DNA from: Chitinophaga rupis
GTDB lineage: Bacteria; Bacteroidota; Bacteroidia; Chitinophagales; Chitinophagaceae
Direction of reading: 5' to 3'
DNA: 64,000 bases
NCBI RefSeq assembly: GCF_900109685.1
Contig: NZ_FOBB01000015.1
Coordinates: forward strand, 1 to 64,000
The notes below the pieces were generated by a model. That model saw only the letters and a program-made list of their open reading frames with translations, was not told where the DNA came from and did not search any database. Below are positions 63,338 to 64,000 of the stretch, in pieces. A program made the position numbers and the translations under genes. Numbering within the stretch: position 1 is the stretch's first letter; every line of letters starts with the position of its first letter.

Positions 63338-64000
63338 ATGAAAGTTATCATCACAGGATCTACAGGAAACATCAGCAAACCGCTTACATCAATGTTAGTC
63401 GAAGCAGGTTATGATGTAAGCGTTATTACAAGCAGTAAAGAAAAAACAAAGGAGATCGGGTCTCTCGGCGCAAAACCATTGGTAGGATCAGTCGAAGACC
63501 GCGGTTTCTTACAAGAGGCGTTTAAGGGTGCGGATGTGGTTTATACTATGATCCCGCCAAACATGGCTGCGGAAGATTGGAAGAGTTTTGTCTACGGCGT
63601 GGGCAATAATTATGTACAGGCAATCAAAGCTGCAGGCGTAAAAAAGGTTGTCAACTTAAGCGCCATTGGTGCGCATTTACCTCAGGGTGCAGGCTTAAGC
63701 AGTTTATATAACTACGTGGAACAGGAATTAAATAAGTTAGAGAATGTAGCAGTTGTGCACTTAAGGCCGGGTTCTTTCTATTTTAACTTCTTTCGTAATA
63801 TTGGAATGATTAAACACATGGGTGTAATTGGTAATAATTACACTTCGGACTTATTGCCGCTGACGCACCCATTGGATATTTCAAAGGCAGCGTTTGAAGA
63901 AATCACTGCAATTAACTTCTCAGGCAGACGCGTAAGATACGTAGTGAGTGATGAACTGTCTACTAATGCAATTGCGAAAGTACTGGGGGAAGCAATTGGC
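63338..64000 (+). CDS. NmrA-like NAD(P)-binding oxidoreductase, 3' partial
   Basis: 221 residues visible; the frame runs off the window end. The N-terminal Rossmann motif GSTGNISK (residues 7-14) begins an atypical short-chain dehydrogenase of the NmrA/NAD(P)H-binding group. LGAKPLVGSVEDRGFLQEAF and the VVNLSAIGAHLPQGAGL region are typical of quinone-oxidoreductase-like members. Such proteins act as redox sensors or reductases in the cytoplasm; the substrate is unknown. It follows the SnoaL-like gene by 18 bases. Confidence 0.88.
   Translation, partial: MKVIITGSTGNISKPLTSMLVEAGYDVSVITSSKEKTKEIGSLGAKPLVGSVEDRGFLQEAFKGADVVYTMIPPNMAAEDWKSFVYGVGNNYVQAIKAAGVKKVVNLSAIGAHLPQGAGLSSLYNYVEQELNKLENVAVVHLRPGSFYFNFFRNIGMIKHMGVIGNNYTSDLLPLTHPLDISKAAFEEITAINFSGRRVRYVVSDELSTNAIAKVLGEAIG

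Overview
This window looks like a piece of a Bacteroidota chromosome, most plausibly Chitinophaga or a close relative. The grounds are the weak, A-rich translation starts, a Bacteroidota-type TAnnTTTG promoter element, an HlyD/TolC/ABC/FtsX-pair exporter operon, and a medium-GC giant modular assembly line. The organism is an inference; there is no rRNA in the window.

Bases 1 to about 43.5 kb hold one long + strand operon for a hybrid NRPS/PKS. It comprises eight megasynthase genes (the first cut by the window edge), an aromatic amino acid hydroxylase, a type II thioesterase and a CmlA-like di-iron hydroxylase. Reading the ten-residue specificity codes by eye gives this order: (unknown, gene cut) - Asp - aromatic-like residue (epimerised) - Asn - aromatic-like residue with an FkbM methyltransferase inserted in its A domain - PKS module - Asp - Asn with an inserted methyltransferase - beta-Ala-like - Orn (epimerised). 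No terminal thioesterase domain is present, so the assembly line must start and finish outside the window.

The most striking feature is how the proteins join. At five of the protein junctions the upstream protein ends in an intact condensation (C) domain, and the downstream protein starts with either a full-length C domain that has lost both catalytic histidines (HH replaced by PA, twice, both times directly before an Asp-selecting A domain) or only the C-terminal lobe of a C domain (three times). The cluster also carries three unrelated non-haem iron hydroxylases (TauD/SyrP type, pterin-dependent, CmlA type). It contains a PKS module whose acyltransferase and ketoreductase have both lost their catalytic residues, and two A domains interrupted by methyltransferases at two different places.

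From 43.6 to 52.2 kb lies an export and regulation operon: membrane fusion protein, TolC-like channel, ABC ATPase, two FtsX/MacB permeases, an NtrC-type sigma54 activator and its histidine kinase. A candidate sigma54 promoter and an upstream palindrome sit just in front of it. From 52.2 to 59.8 kb is a tailoring and supply block: an O-carbamoyltransferase, two tandem large SGNH-hydrolase paralogues, aspartate decarboxylase PanD (which makes beta-alanine, matching the beta-Ala-like module), and a GT9-like glycosyltransferase.

From 59.8 kb onward the content is unrelated and ordinary: a CPBP-family membrane protein on the minus strand, a 393-base intergenic stretch with a strong terminator hairpin, a DMT-family transporter, then a small lower-GC group (small hypothetical protein, Crp/Fnr regulator, SnoaL-like protein, partial NmrA-like oxidoreductase).
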